Of a stretch of DNA of 64,000 bases, positions 51,925 to 59,830 are shown one piece after another. The position numbers were made by a program, and so were the translations under genes. This DNA is from Microbacterium ureisolvens (GTDB lineage: Bacteria > Actinomycetota > Actinomycetes > Actinomycetales > Microbacteriaceae): NCBI RefSeq assembly GCF_019511645.1, contig NZ_JAEUAX010000015.1, positions 1-64,000 on the forward strand, in the 5' to 3' direction. The notes beneath the pieces are model-generated. The model saw only the letters and a program-made list of their open reading frames with translations, was not told where the DNA came from and searched no databases. Numbering within the stretch: position 1 is the first letter of the stretch; each line of letters begins with the position of its first letter.

Positions 51925-52662
51925 TCACCAGATCAGCAGCGCCGCCCCGATCGCGTTGAAGGTGACGTGCGCGATCAAGGCCCCCGCGAGCCTTCCGCTG
52001 AGCAGCGTCAGCACGCCGCATCCCAGCCCCACGGCCAAGGTTCCGAGCAGCAGCCCCGTCGGCACGAACGCTCCTGCGGCCAGCGCGTGCAGTCCGGCGA
52101 ACAGTGCCGTCGAGAACAGCACGGCGACCGCACCCGCGACCCACCGGCCCGCCCCGGCGAGCGCATCGCCCAGCGCGCGCTGGAGCAGGCCACGGAAGAA
52201 CAGCTCCTCGACCAGAGGAGTCACCAGCACGGCGCCGACCAGGCCGACGATCGTCGCGGCCACGAAGCCGGAGTCCATGACCAACCCGCCCCCGAGCCCG
52301 CCGGCGGACGGCGCGACAAGCTCCACCAGCGCTCGCGCGATGAGCCCGACGCCGAGCCCGGCGACCAGGTCGATCCACGAGAATCCGCGGAGTCCGGTGG
52401 CGGCCGCGAACCGCTCCTGCGTGACCCGCGCGGCCACCATCACCGCACCCAGCAGCGGAGCCGACAGCAGCAGCAGGTCGACGAGCGCGACCACCACCAG
52501 CGGCCAGCCGGAGAGCGCGAAGTGCAGAGACGGCAGCCACAGGATCACGGCCGCGGCGAGCAGCGCCCCCACGGCCGCGACCGCCAAAGCCACCCACGGA
52601 TGCCGCCAGGCTCGCCCGCCGATCGTCGAACCTGCCGACACCTCGGCACCGTTGTTCACCAT
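51925..52662 (-). CDS. CPBP-family intramembrane metalloprotease-like protein
   Basis: The 245-residue protein has six or seven hydrophobic segments. The CPBP (CAAX protease and bacteriocin-processing) motifs are complete: EELFFRG near residue 150, a His in FAGLHAL and HVTFNAIG near the C terminus. Active members cleave within the membrane; roles range from bacteriocin immunity to surface-protein processing. It is followed by non-coding repeat DNA and preceded by the LPxTG gene. Confidence 0.85.
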   Translation of the reverse strand: MVNNGAEVSAGSTIGGRAWRHPWVALAVAAVGALLAAAVILWLPSLHFALSGWPLVVVALVDLLLLSAPLLGAVMVAARVTQERFAAATGLRGFSWIDLVAGLGVGLIARALVELVAPSAGGLGGGLVMDSGFVAATIVGLVGAVLVTPLVEELFFRGLLQRALGDALAGAGRWVAGAVAVLFSTALFAGLHALAAGAFVPTGLLLGTLAVGLGCGVLTLLSGRLAGALIAHVTFNAIGAALLIW

Positions 52663-52686
52663 TGGCCCCCCGACCTCTGGATAAGG

Positions 52687-52718
52687 CGAAGACCCCGGGC
52701 CTGAGCCCGGGGTCTTCG
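52687..52718 (-). terminator. Terminator after the LPxTG gene
   Basis: CGAAGACCCCGGGC and its exact complement form a 14-base stem with a four-base loop. It begins 13 bases past the LPxTG stop and lies before the CPBP gene, making the two separate transcripts or weakly coupled. The T-run is poor. Confidence 0.7.
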
Positions 52719-52730
52719 TGATGTCGTAGG

Positions 52731-53255
52731 TCAGCGGTTGGCTGCCGCGCGACGACGGGCGACCGCTGCCGCGACCGCGATGCCGCCGAGGCCGATGGCG
52801 CCGACGCCGAGCCAGATGATCGCGCCGGGAACCTCGCCACCCGTGGCGGGCAGCTGGCCCGAGCCACCGCTCGAAGCGGCCGTGCCGACGGTGAGGGTCT
52901 GCGTGCCGACGACGTTGCCCTCGCCGTCCGCGGCGGTGACCGTGTAGGTGCCGGTCTGGCTGGCGGTGAACTGCACCGAAGCCGAGCCGTTGACGACCTG
53001 CTTCTCGACTCCGCCCGAGCCGGCGGCGTGCACCAGCGATGCGAGCGTGACGCCCTGGCCGGGGGTGACGGTGATGCGCACGAAGGGGACGTTCAGGTTG
53101 TTGAACGTGATGGTGATGGTCTGACCCACGGCGGGCGTGGTGTCACTCACCACGACGGTCGGCGGGTCAGGGGTGTAGTCGGCGGAAGCCGCACCGGCGC
53201 CGCCGAGAACCAGCAGGCCGGCGACAGCGATCGCGGCGAAAGTCTTCTTGAACAT
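52731..53255 (-). CDS. LPxTG-anchored surface protein with one Ig-like domain
   Basis: The 174-residue protein has a signal peptide (MFKKTFAAIAVAGLLVLGGAG, cleavage near ASA), a beta-sandwich of about 100 residues (VVVSDTTPAVGQTITITFNN to TYTVTAADGEGNVVGTQTLTV), the sortase motif LPATG at 135-139, a membrane segment and a basic tail ARRRAAANR. It would be exported and linked to the wall by a sortase encoded elsewhere. GGGAGA precedes the ATG by eight bases. It is flanked by two CPBP protease-like genes in the same orientation. Confidence 0.88.
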   Translation of the reverse strand: MFKKTFAAIAVAGLLVLGGAGAASADYTPDPPTVVVSDTTPAVGQTITITFNNLNVPFVRITVTPGQGVTLASLVHAAGSGGVEKQVVNGSASVQFTASQTGTYTVTAADGEGNVVGTQTLTVGTAASSGGSGQLPATGGEVPGAIIWLGVGAIGLGGIAVAAAVARRRAAANR

Positions 53256-53406
53256 GGCAGAGATCTCCCGAGGTTTTTGCGCGTCATCGGCTGGGGGGAT
53301 TTGTGTCGGGCAAGCGCTCCCCGGTTGCCCGACCCGTCACACGCTACAGCATTCTGAGAGTTCGATGAGAGGCCCAGGGTTTCCAGAAAGTAACAAATTG
53401 CCGCTG

Positions 53407-53428
53407 TTGTCCCCCCTTTGGGGGACAA
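53407..53428. terminator. Hairpin in the gap past the second CPBP gene
   Basis: TTGTCCCCC and GGGGGACAA form a nine-base stem with a four-base loop. It is on the downstream side of the leftward CPBP gene and about 150 bases upstream of the LPxTG start. Either a terminator or a regulator site is possible. Confidence 0.45.
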
Positions 53429-53444
53429 AAGAGCGCAGATTGCC

Positions 53445-53462
53445 CAATGACCTAGGTCATTG
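53445..53462. promoter_or_regulatory. 18-base perfect palindrome over the CPBP stop codon
   Basis: CAATGACCTAGGTCATTG is fully self-complementary. It contains the TAG stop of the CPBP gene (53452-53454). Its perfection suggests a protein-binding site, perhaps for LPxTG gene control, but no regulator can be named. Confidence 0.35.
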
Positions 53463-54321
53463 CGCCCGCGAGCAGCCCCAACGCCACGTATGAGGCGTTG
53501 TAGACCGCGTGCACGAGCACTGCTGCCCAGATGCGTCCGGTGAGCAGCACGAGCATCGCGCACACCATCCCGAGGAGCGAGAGCGACACCACTCCGCTCA
53601 CGTCGCCGACCGACGAGATCCCGTGCATCAGCACGAAGAGCGCCGTCGACACGAGCGCCGCCGCGAGCCCCGCGGCGAACTTGCCGAAGGGCCGCCGCAG
53701 CACCGTGTACAGCGCGACGAGCAGCACGCCCCGGAAGAAGAACTCCTCCACCACCGGCGCGACGACGACCGGCGCGACGACGTCGAACACCACCGTCGAC
53801 AACGGCACGACCCCGTCCACCTGCACCAGCGTCGGGAGCAGGGCGGGCGTCCCATCGAGCCCCTCGAGCCACCCCTGCGTCGTGCGCAGCAGCGCGCCCA
53901 GCACGAGCCCGTAGAGCACGTCCAGCGCGCGAATGCGCAGCAGGCCGATCGGGCGCGACCGGGTGAAGGCCCACGCGATGGGCAGCAGCATCCCGATCCA
54001 GACGATGACGGTGGCGGATGCTGCGGCCCACGGTGAATCCCAGACCGCGGCGACGAGCGCCCCGAGCAGCACGCCGGCGCCGAGCGAGATCAGCGCGACC
54101 GCGAGCAGGCCTTCGCGCCACCGGTAGACCGTGCGCCCGCCGAGCCGCCAGTCCGTGCGGGCCTCGTGCGCGCTCCGCCGCGACCGCCGCGGAGCAGCGA
54201 CCTCTTCGACCGGCGCCCCCTCCGCAAGAGCATCGGCGGGGCCAGCCGCGGGCGCAGCCGCCGGCGGCTCGAGCGACCACAGGTCGACCACGGGTGCAGC
54301 GTCGCTAGGCTGATCGGGCAC
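53452..54321 (-). CDS. CPBP-family intramembrane metalloprotease-like protein, second copy
   Basis: The 289-residue protein has a cytoplasmic Pro/Ala-rich N-terminal tail of about 65 residues and then seven or so hydrophobic segments. CPBP motifs are EEFFFRG near residue 190, LFVLMHG and HAVYNASY. The sequence is distant from the other CPBP protein nearby apart from these motifs. GTG 54321 is chosen from a TAGCGT element six bases upstream. It is divergent from the tyrosine phosphatase gene, 35 bases away. Confidence 0.85.
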   Translation of the reverse strand: MPDQPSDAAPVVDLWSLEPPAAAPAAGPADALAEGAPVEEVAAPRRSRRSAHEARTDWRLGGRTVYRWREGLLAVALISLGAGVLLGALVAAVWDSPWAAASATVIVWIGMLLPIAWAFTRSRPIGLLRIRALDVLYGLVLGALLRTTQGWLEGLDGTPALLPTLVQVDGVVPLSTVVFDVVAPVVVAPVVEEFFFRGVLLVALYTVLRRPFGKFAAGLAAALVSTALFVLMHGISSVGDVSGVVSLSLLGMVCAMLVLLTGRIWAAVLVHAVYNASYVALGLLAGAMT

Positions 54322-54327
54322 GCGCCT

Positions 54328-54333
54328 ACGCTA
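54328..54333 (-). promoter_or_regulatory. -10 element for leaderless second CPBP gene
   Basis: Minus-strand TAGCGT is followed by aggcgc and the GTG at 54321. Confidence 0.45.
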
Positions 54334-54356
54334 CCCCGCCGTGTGGAGGCCCTCTC

Positions 54357-54947
54357 TTGTTCGACATCCTGACGGTGTGCACGGGCAACATCTGCCGCTC
54401 GCCCCTCGCCGAGCAGCTGCTGCGCGATCGCCTCGCCGATCTGGCGCCCCACGTCTCGAGCGCCGGCACGCGGGGACTGCCCGCCGCGCCGATGACTCCC
54501 GAGGCGGCGCACATCGCCGTGGCGCTCGGCGTTCCGGAGTCCGAGACGGTCGAGCATCGGTCGCGGTTCCTCACCGAACAGCACCTCGTGTCGCCCGACC
54601 TCATCCTCGCGATGACCCGCGTACACCGCCGCGCGATCGCCGAGCTGGCACCGTCGCGGCTGCGTTCCACGTTCACGATCCGCGAGTTCGCGCGCATCGC
54701 CGCCGTGGTGCCCGAATCCGAGATCAAAGCGGCGGCGGATGCTGCGGACTACCCCTCCGAGAAGCTCAGGGCCGCGGCATCCGTGATCGCGTCTTACCGG
54801 GGTCTCGTGCCGCAGCCGGAGGATCCCGAGGACGACGACGTGATCGACCCGTACCGCCAGCCGTGGGAGACGTACCTGCTGTCGGCCCGGCAGCTCGAGC
54901 CCGCCGTCACGGCCGTCGCGGCCACCGTGCGCACTGCGCTGACGTAA
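54357..54947 (+). CDS. Low-molecular-weight protein-tyrosine phosphatase
   Basis: The 196-residue protein has the P-loop C8-x5-R14 (VCTGNICRSPLAEQLL) and a C-terminal DPYRQP segment that supplies the acid Asp. These enzymes reset BY-kinases that control polysaccharide export, and a BY-kinase gene follows 71 bases later. The protein is longer than the usual 150 residues, mainly by inserts in the middle (AADAADYPSEKLRAAASVIASYRG). The start is TTG 54357 with GGAGG seven bases upstream. Confidence 0.9.
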   Translation: MFDILTVCTGNICRSPLAEQLLRDRLADLAPHVSSAGTRGLPAAPMTPEAAHIAVALGVPESETVEHRSRFLTEQHLVSPDLILAMTRVHRRAIAELAPSRLRSTFTIREFARIAAVVPESEIKAAADAADYPSEKLRAAASVIASYRGLVPQPEDPEDDDVIDPYRQPWETYLLSARQLEPAVTAVAATVRTALT

Positions 54948-55018
54948 CGCTTTCCGGGTGCTCACCGGGCCCTGTGCAACAATTCACGGAGCACCGCCCA
55001 ACCCCCACGAGAGGCGAC

Positions 55019-56722
55019 ATGGAGCTCACCGACTACATCCGGATCCTGCGCAAGAACTGGGTGATCATCGTTGTCGCCACCCTGGTCGGGATCGGCGTCG
55101 CAGCGGCCTGGTCGCTCACCCGTACGCCCCAGTACGAAGCGCAGAGCACGGTCTTCGTGTCGACCCAGTCGGGTTCGACCATCCAGGATCTGCAGCAGGG
55201 ATCCAACTTCACGCAGTCCCGCGTGCAGACGTACACGAACCTCGTCACGACGCCGATCGTGATGAATCCGGTGATCGCCGAGCTCGACCTCGGCATGACT
55301 GCGAACGAGCTCTCGGCCACGGTCGAGGCATCCGCTGCCCTGAACACGACCCTGATCACCATCACGGTGACCGGCCCCGATCCGGTGCAGGCGGCCGATA
55401 TCGCCAACGCCCTGGGTGCTTCGCTGAAGTCCGTCGTCGAGCGGCTCGAGACGCCGAACGGCACCGACACGAGCCCCGTGCGCGTCGAGCGTGTGAAAGA
55501 CGCGCTGCCGCCGCTCAAGCCGTCGAGCCCGAACGTCCCGCTCAACCTCGCGCTCGGCGCGCTGGTGGGTCTCGCGCTGGGCATCGGCGTGGCGGTGCTG
55601 CGGGCCGTGCTCGACACGCGCATCCGCACCCCGCGCGATGTGGAGCAGGTCACCGACCGGCCGCTGCTGGGTGCGATCGCCTTCGACCCGAAGGCGAAGG
55701 AGCGCCCGCTCATCGTGCACGCCGACCCGCTCAGCCCGCGAGCCGAGTCGTTCCGCGCGATGCGCACGAACCTGCAGTTCCTCGACACCGAGGGGCACGC
55801 CTCGTACGTGATCACCTCGAGCGTGCCGAGCGAGGGCAAGTCGACCACGACCATCAACCTGGCCATCGCGCTGGCCGATGCCGGCAAGCGCGTGGCGCTG
55901 CTCGACACCGACCTGCGCAAGCCCAAGGTGGCCGAGTACCTCGGCGTCGAGGGCGGCGCCGGCCTCACCGACGTGCTGATCGGCCGCGCGCGCCTGGCCG
56001 ACGTCATGCTGCCGTGGGGCAACCGCAGCCTCTACGTGCTGCCGGCGGGCAAGATCCCGCCGAACCCGAGCGAGCTCTTGGGCTCGAAGAGCATGCACCA
56101 GCTGCTCGAGGCTCTCGAGCGCGACTTCGACGTCGTGCTCTGCGATGCTCCTCCCCTGCTTCCGGTGACGGATGCTGCGATCCTGGCGAACGCGACCAGC
56201 GGGGCGATCCTCGTGGTGCGCGCCGGTCACACCAACCGCCACCAGCTCACGGGCGCGGTCGATGCGCTGAACGTCGCCGGCGCGCGCATCGCCGGTGTGG
56301 CGATGACGATGGTGCCGACGCGCGGCCCCGACTCGTACGCCTACGGGTACGGCTACGGCTACGGCTCGTACGGCTACGTCGCCGATGCTCCGGCCGCCAA
56401 GAAGCGCAAGCGCGGCAAAGACCCCAAGCCCGCCGCGCCTCCGGCACGGACGTCGACCGGGCCCGCCCGCACCGCGTCCCCCGCCCCTGCGGCCGCCCCA
56501 GCGGCGGCCACGGCTCCGGCCGCGCGCCCGGCAGGCGGCTCGGCACCCGCTGCCGCTCCCGCGGCCGCGCCGAACCAGGTGCGTTCGATCCCCGCCGTCA
56601 CCGATCCGGCGAGCGCACCGTCGCAGGCCGGTGCGGCCGACGCGAAGCTGACGCTCGACGACATCATCCGGCAGGCGGGCGGCGCGGCGAACGCGCCCGG
56701 CCGCAACGACCCCCTCCCCTGA
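55019..56722 (+). CDS. Wzz-type chain-length regulator fused to BY-kinase (tyrosine autokinase)
   Basis: The 567-residue protein has a Wzz domain with membrane segments at about 14-33 and 177-199. The cytoplasmic BY-kinase domain has Walker A SVPSEGKST (268-276), Walker A' ALLDTDLRKP (293-302) and Walker B VVLCDAPP. The Tyr cluster at 440-453 (YAYGYGYGYGSYGY) is the autophosphorylation site removed by the neighbouring phosphatase. A Pro/Ala-rich tail of about 100 residues follows, which is unusual. The pair probably controls capsule or exopolysaccharide polymerisation. GAGAGG lies five bases before ATG 55019. Confidence 0.93.
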   Translation: MELTDYIRILRKNWVIIVVATLVGIGVAAAWSLTRTPQYEAQSTVFVSTQSGSTIQDLQQGSNFTQSRVQTYTNLVTTPIVMNPVIAELDLGMTANELSATVEASAALNTTLITITVTGPDPVQAADIANALGASLKSVVERLETPNGTDTSPVRVERVKDALPPLKPSSPNVPLNLALGALVGLALGIGVAVLRAVLDTRIRTPRDVEQVTDRPLLGAIAFDPKAKERPLIVHADPLSPRAESFRAMRTNLQFLDTEGHASYVITSSVPSEGKSTTTINLAIALADAGKRVALLDTDLRKPKVAEYLGVEGGAGLTDVLIGRARLADVMLPWGNRSLYVLPAGKIPPNPSELLGSKSMHQLLEALERDFDVVLCDAPPLLPVTDAAILANATSGAILVVRAGHTNRHQLTGAVDALNVAGARIAGVAMTMVPTRGPDSYAYGYGYGYGSYGYVADAPAAKKRKRGKDPKPAAPPARTSTGPARTASPAPAAAPAAATAPAARPAGGSAPAAAPAAAPNQVRSIPAVTDPASAPSQAGAADAKLTLDDIIRQAGGAANAPGRNDPLP

Positions 56723-56735
56723 CCCCGGGAACGCC

Positions 56736-57620
56736 ATGCAACGTGAGGGCGCCGCGAAATGGGTCGCGGTCGCGGGAATCGCCGTGCTCGTCGCCATCGT
56801 CGGCGTGCTCGTGCTCGCCGCGCTCCAGCACGCGCGCCCGGACGCCGTGAGCGGCGAGGCGGAACCGGTGCCGACGTTCACGCTCGGCGTGCAGACGCCG
56901 ACGCCGACCCCGACCCCCACGCAGGCCGCCGCCCCGAGCCTCGAGCAGACCCGCATGCTCGGGCTCGGCTCCGAGGTGTGGTGGCGCGCCACGGCCGGCT
57001 CCTGCACCGGCCCGGCGCCGCTGATCGAGCGCTCGTACGACCAGGGCGCGACCTGGACCGACGTGACCCCCACCTACCGGGGCATCGCCCAGGTGCAGAC
57101 GCTCGAGGCCTTCTCGGCCCGCGACGCCGAGATCGTCGCCGCCGTGGCCGACTGCGAGCCGCAGGCGCTGCGCACGTACACGCGCGGCGAGTTCTGGGAC
57201 CCCTACCCCGACGTGCTCGCCGCCTCGCGCTACGTCGACCCGAGCGATCCGGGTTCGGTGAACCTTCCGTCTGGCCCGGTGCCGGCGCCGTGCCCCGCCG
57301 CCTTCGGGCTCCACGCCTTCGGCGACGTGATCGCGCTGGTCTGCGACGGCCGCGCGTGGTCCTGGTCGGCCGGGGAGTGGGTCGCACTGGCCCCGGAGAA
57401 CGCGCTGGCCGTCACCATCGACGGATCAGACGTTCTCGTCGCCCATCGTTCCGACGAGTGCGCCGGTGTGGCGATCGCCCGAGTGGCCGCCGGCACTCCC
57501 GACGTCGCGTCGCCGGTGGGCTGTGCTGAGGGAGCGGATGCTGCCGCCCCGGTCGCGATCGCCACGCGAGGTGATGGCGTCGTGGCGTGGATCGGCGACG
57601 CGCTCGTCGGCATCCCGTGA
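56736..57620 (+). CDS. Membrane-anchored Asp-box protein of the exopolysaccharide locus
   Basis: Not a named family. The 294-residue protein has one N-terminal membrane segment (VAVAGIAVLVAIVGVLVLAAL), a PTPTPTPT linker and an extracellular beta-rich domain. RSYDQGATWTDV is a typical Asp-box, as in sialidase-like propellers, and three or four further strand-turn units are seen (QALRTYTRGEFWDPYP, DGRAWSWSAGEWVAL). Only one Asp-box is clear, so a full catalytic propeller is unlikely. It follows the BY-kinase gene by 13 bases and is probably co-transcribed. Confidence 0.75.
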   Translation: MQREGAAKWVAVAGIAVLVAIVGVLVLAALQHARPDAVSGEAEPVPTFTLGVQTPTPTPTPTQAAAPSLEQTRMLGLGSEVWWRATAGSCTGPAPLIERSYDQGATWTDVTPTYRGIAQVQTLEAFSARDAEIVAAVADCEPQALRTYTRGEFWDPYPDVLAASRYVDPSDPGSVNLPSGPVPAPCPAAFGLHAFGDVIALVCDGRAWSWSAGEWVALAPENALAVTIDGSDVLVAHRSDECAGVAIARVAAGTPDVASPVGCAEGADAAAPVAIATRGDGVVAWIGDALVGIP

Positions 57621-57692
57621 CGTCGCAGGGTTGCCCTTGACGCAGGAGCCGTCGGCGAGGAACATGTCTCGCGTCCGGCACACTGGGGCTGT

Positions 57693-57713
57693 CGGACGGG
57701 GCCGTCCGGTTTT
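57693..57713 (+). terminator. Terminator candidate after the Asp-box gene
   Basis: CGGACGG and CCGTCCG form a seven-base stem with a two-base gap and are followed by GTTTT. It lies 72 bases past the stop. Confidence 0.5.
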
Positions 57714-57935
57714 GCGCCACCCGGAGCGCAGGACGAGAGCCGAGGTCGATATGCCGAGACAGCGACACCGAATGCGGGTCGCGCTGAGCGCGTGGGCTTT
57801 GCCCCGCTCAGGGGGACGGGCGCGAGCCTCCTGGTGATCGCCTTCGAGTAGCAGGCCCACACCGAGTCCGCCGCGACTTCCCGACAGCCGCGGCGGGCTC
57901 CTTCTGTCCGGTTCAGTTCTCGCTTCGCGACCCGT

Positions 57936-57971
57936 TCGTTGAGCGAGGAGGAACGAGCGAGTCGAAACGCC
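57936..57971. repeat. Dispersed repeat, intergenic copy
   Basis: It contains TCGTTGAGCGAG and GAACGAGCGAGTCGAAACGCC-type sequence. The same 36-37 base unit occurs inside the following gene at 58301-58337. Both are in the same orientation. Confidence 0.7.
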
Positions 57972-58052
57972 TGAAGCGCGGCGCGCCACCTCTCCTTGAG
58001 CGAATCTTGAGATTCCGTGTCTTCGCACGAAACATGAACCCGGGCATGATGA

Positions 58053-58085
58053 GGGTTCTCTCATAATGAGAGAGCCCTTTCCTCC
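58053..58085 (+). terminator. Attenuator or terminator before the glycosylphosphotransferase gene
   Basis: GGGTTCTCTCAT pairs with ATGAGAGAGCCC (one G-T pair) and is followed by TTTCCTCC. An ATG at 58066 falls within the loop and arm, which argues against it as a start codon. Confidence 0.5.
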
Positions 58086-58098
58086 CCCAAGGAATTCC

Positions 58099-59802
58099 AT
58101 GCCGACCTCGTACATTCCTCCGCGCCCGCCTACTGATACTCTTCCCGTGGTGGCCGGGAACACCACCACAAAGCGAGAAGGCACTGTGTCGTCGAATCCC
58201 CAGATCGACGCGCCAACGGAGTCGCCAGCCCATCCCCAGGCACGGGCAGCCGCTCCTTCGGCGAGCCCGGACGCGGCAGCCGAAACCTCCTCGGTTTCGG
58301 TCGTTGAGCGAGCGACGAACGAGCGAGTCGGAACGCCCCAGGCACCCGAGCAATCCGCTTCCGGTCCCTCTTCGTGGCGCCGCGCCTACGCCACTCGCCT
58401 GTGGCTGAGCGATGCCTTCGTCCTCATCTGGGCCGTCTATGGCACGCAACTGCTGTGGTTCGGCTGGGGCAACGCGCAGGTCGCCATCCGCCAGGACTCC
58501 CGATTCAACGAGTTCTCCTACTGGATCTTCTCGGCAGTCCTCGTCGTCGCCTGGATGTGGGCCCTCTCCCTCATTGACTCCCGCGACCACCGCGTCATCG
58601 GCAACGGCCCGACCGAATATGTACGCGTGGCCCGAGCGAGCTTTACGTTCTTCGGCGCCATCGCGATCCTCGCCTTCCTGTTCCGTGTCGACGTCGCCCG
58701 CGGGTATCTGCTCATCGCACTCCCGCTCGGCATCTTCGTTCTGCTGCTCGAACGCTGGCTCTGGCGTCAGTGGCTCATCGCTCAGCGGTGGGTCGGGCAG
58801 TACTCCGCGAAGGTCCTGCTCGTCGGCTCTGAGGAATCAGTCGCCGCAATCGCACGTGAGCTCCAGCGCTCGCCTACCGCGGGGTACCACGTGGTCGGCG
58901 CATGTGTCCCCTCCGGCAAGATCGCCGCGACGATTCCCGGTACGTCGGTTCCCGTTATGGGCACTGTCGACAATGTCGAGCGAGCCATCGCCGCAACGGG
59001 GGCCGACACTGTCGCCGTGACCAGCACCGACGATCTGCCAACCATGAAGGTGAAGCAGATCTCCTGGGCACTCGAGGCGGGCCGCCAGCACCTGGTGCTC
59101 GCCCCGAGCATCGCCGACATCGCCGGCCCACGCATTCACACCCGCCCGGTCGCCGGTCTTCCACTGATTCACGTCGAGACCCCGAAGTTCAGCCGCGGGC
59201 AACGCATTGCGAAGCGCACGATGGACCTCCTGATCTCTGTCATCGGACTGATCCTCATCAGCCCGCTGATGGCCTTCCTGGCCATCAGCGTCCGTTTGAC
59301 TTCCGAAGGCCCTGTGCTCTTCCGTCAGAAGCGAGTCGGCCTGAAGGGCCGTGAGTTCGAGATGCTGAAGTTCCGCTCGATGGTAGTAAACGCGGAAGAG
59401 CTCTTGGTCGACCTGCGCGAGAAGCAGAACTCAGGCAATGAGGTTCTCTTCAAGATGGCTGACGACCCGCGTGTCACGCCGGTCGGCAAAATCATGCGCA
59501 AGTACAGCCTCGACGAGTTGCCCCAGCTGTTCAACGTCCTCGCGGGCAACATGTCGCTTGTTGGGCCCCGCCCGCCCCTAGCGAGCGAGGTCGCAATGTA
59601 CGACACGCACGTTCACCGGCGCTTCCTCATGAAGCCGGGCATCACGGGTGCATGGCAGGTGGGCGGTCGTTCGTCACTGTCATGGGGGGACTCCGTCCGG
59701 CTCGATCTCGCCTATGTCGAGAACTGGTCTCTGATGGGAGACTTCGTAATTCTCGTCAAGACTGCGCGTGCCGCGCTCTCTCCCGGCGATTCTGCTCACT
59801 GA
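58099..59802 (+). CDS. Polyprenyl glycosylphosphotransferase (exopolysaccharide initiating enzyme)
   Basis: The enzyme moves a sugar-1-phosphate onto undecaprenyl phosphate. From ATG 58099 the protein has 567 residues: a disordered N-terminal part of about 90, four or five membrane segments, a CoA-binding-like domain (VLLVGSEESVAAIARELQ) and the C-terminal sugar transferase domain (KRTMDLLISVIGLILISPLMA, FRQKRVGLKGREFEMLKFRSM, YSLDELPQLFNVLAGNMSLVGPRPP, KPGITGAWQVGGRS). AAGGA is five bases before ATG 58099. GTG 58147 (GATACT six bases before) and GTG 58186 (GAAGG before) are real alternatives. A dispersed repeat is embedded in the N-terminal part. Confidence 0.9.
   Translation: MPTSYIPPRPPTDTLPVVAGNTTTKREGTVSSNPQIDAPTESPAHPQARAAAPSASPDAAAETSSVSVVERATNERVGTPQAPEQSASGPSSWRRAYATRLWLSDAFVLIWAVYGTQLLWFGWGNAQVAIRQDSRFNEFSYWIFSAVLVVAWMWALSLIDSRDHRVIGNGPTEYVRVARASFTFFGAIAILAFLFRVDVARGYLLIALPLGIFVLLLERWLWRQWLIAQRWVGQYSAKVLLVGSEESVAAIARELQRSPTAGYHVVGACVPSGKIAATIPGTSVPVMGTVDNVERAIAATGADTVAVTSTDDLPTMKVKQISWALEAGRQHLVLAPSIADIAGPRIHTRPVAGLPLIHVETPKFSRGQRIAKRTMDLLISVIGLILISPLMAFLAISVRLTSEGPVLFRQKRVGLKGREFEMLKFRSMVVNAEELLVDLREKQNSGNEVLFKMADDPRVTPVGKIMRKYSLDELPQLFNVLAGNMSLVGPRPPLASEVAMYDTHVHRRFLMKPGITGAWQVGGRSSLSWGDSVRLDLAYVENWSLMGDFVILVKTARAALSPGDSAH
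58301..58337. repeat. Dispersed repeat within coding sequence
   Basis: The unit matches 57936-57971 nearly throughout and is translated as VVERATNERVGTP within the disordered N terminus of the glycosylphosphotransferase. Just before it, CCGAAACC/GGTTTCGG (58280-58300) forms a hairpin. Confidence 0.7.
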
Positions 59803-59830
59803 CCGTTCCTGACTATCGAAGGGATCAATC

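Larger units (their letters stand above)
57621..58098. other. Non-coding gap between Asp-box and glycosylphosphotransferase genes
   Basis: The gap holds a small terminator-like hairpin (57693-57713), a repeat unit (57936-57971) and a stronger hairpin (58053-58085). No convincing gene or RNA is seen in the remainder. Confidence 0.5.

Noticed and set aside
57426..58098. Minus-strand gene in the gap before the glycosylphosphotransferase gene
   Set aside because: A short stretch (RDMFLADGSCVKGNPATS) looks protein-like, but the frame overlaps the Asp-box gene and shows no start signal or family.
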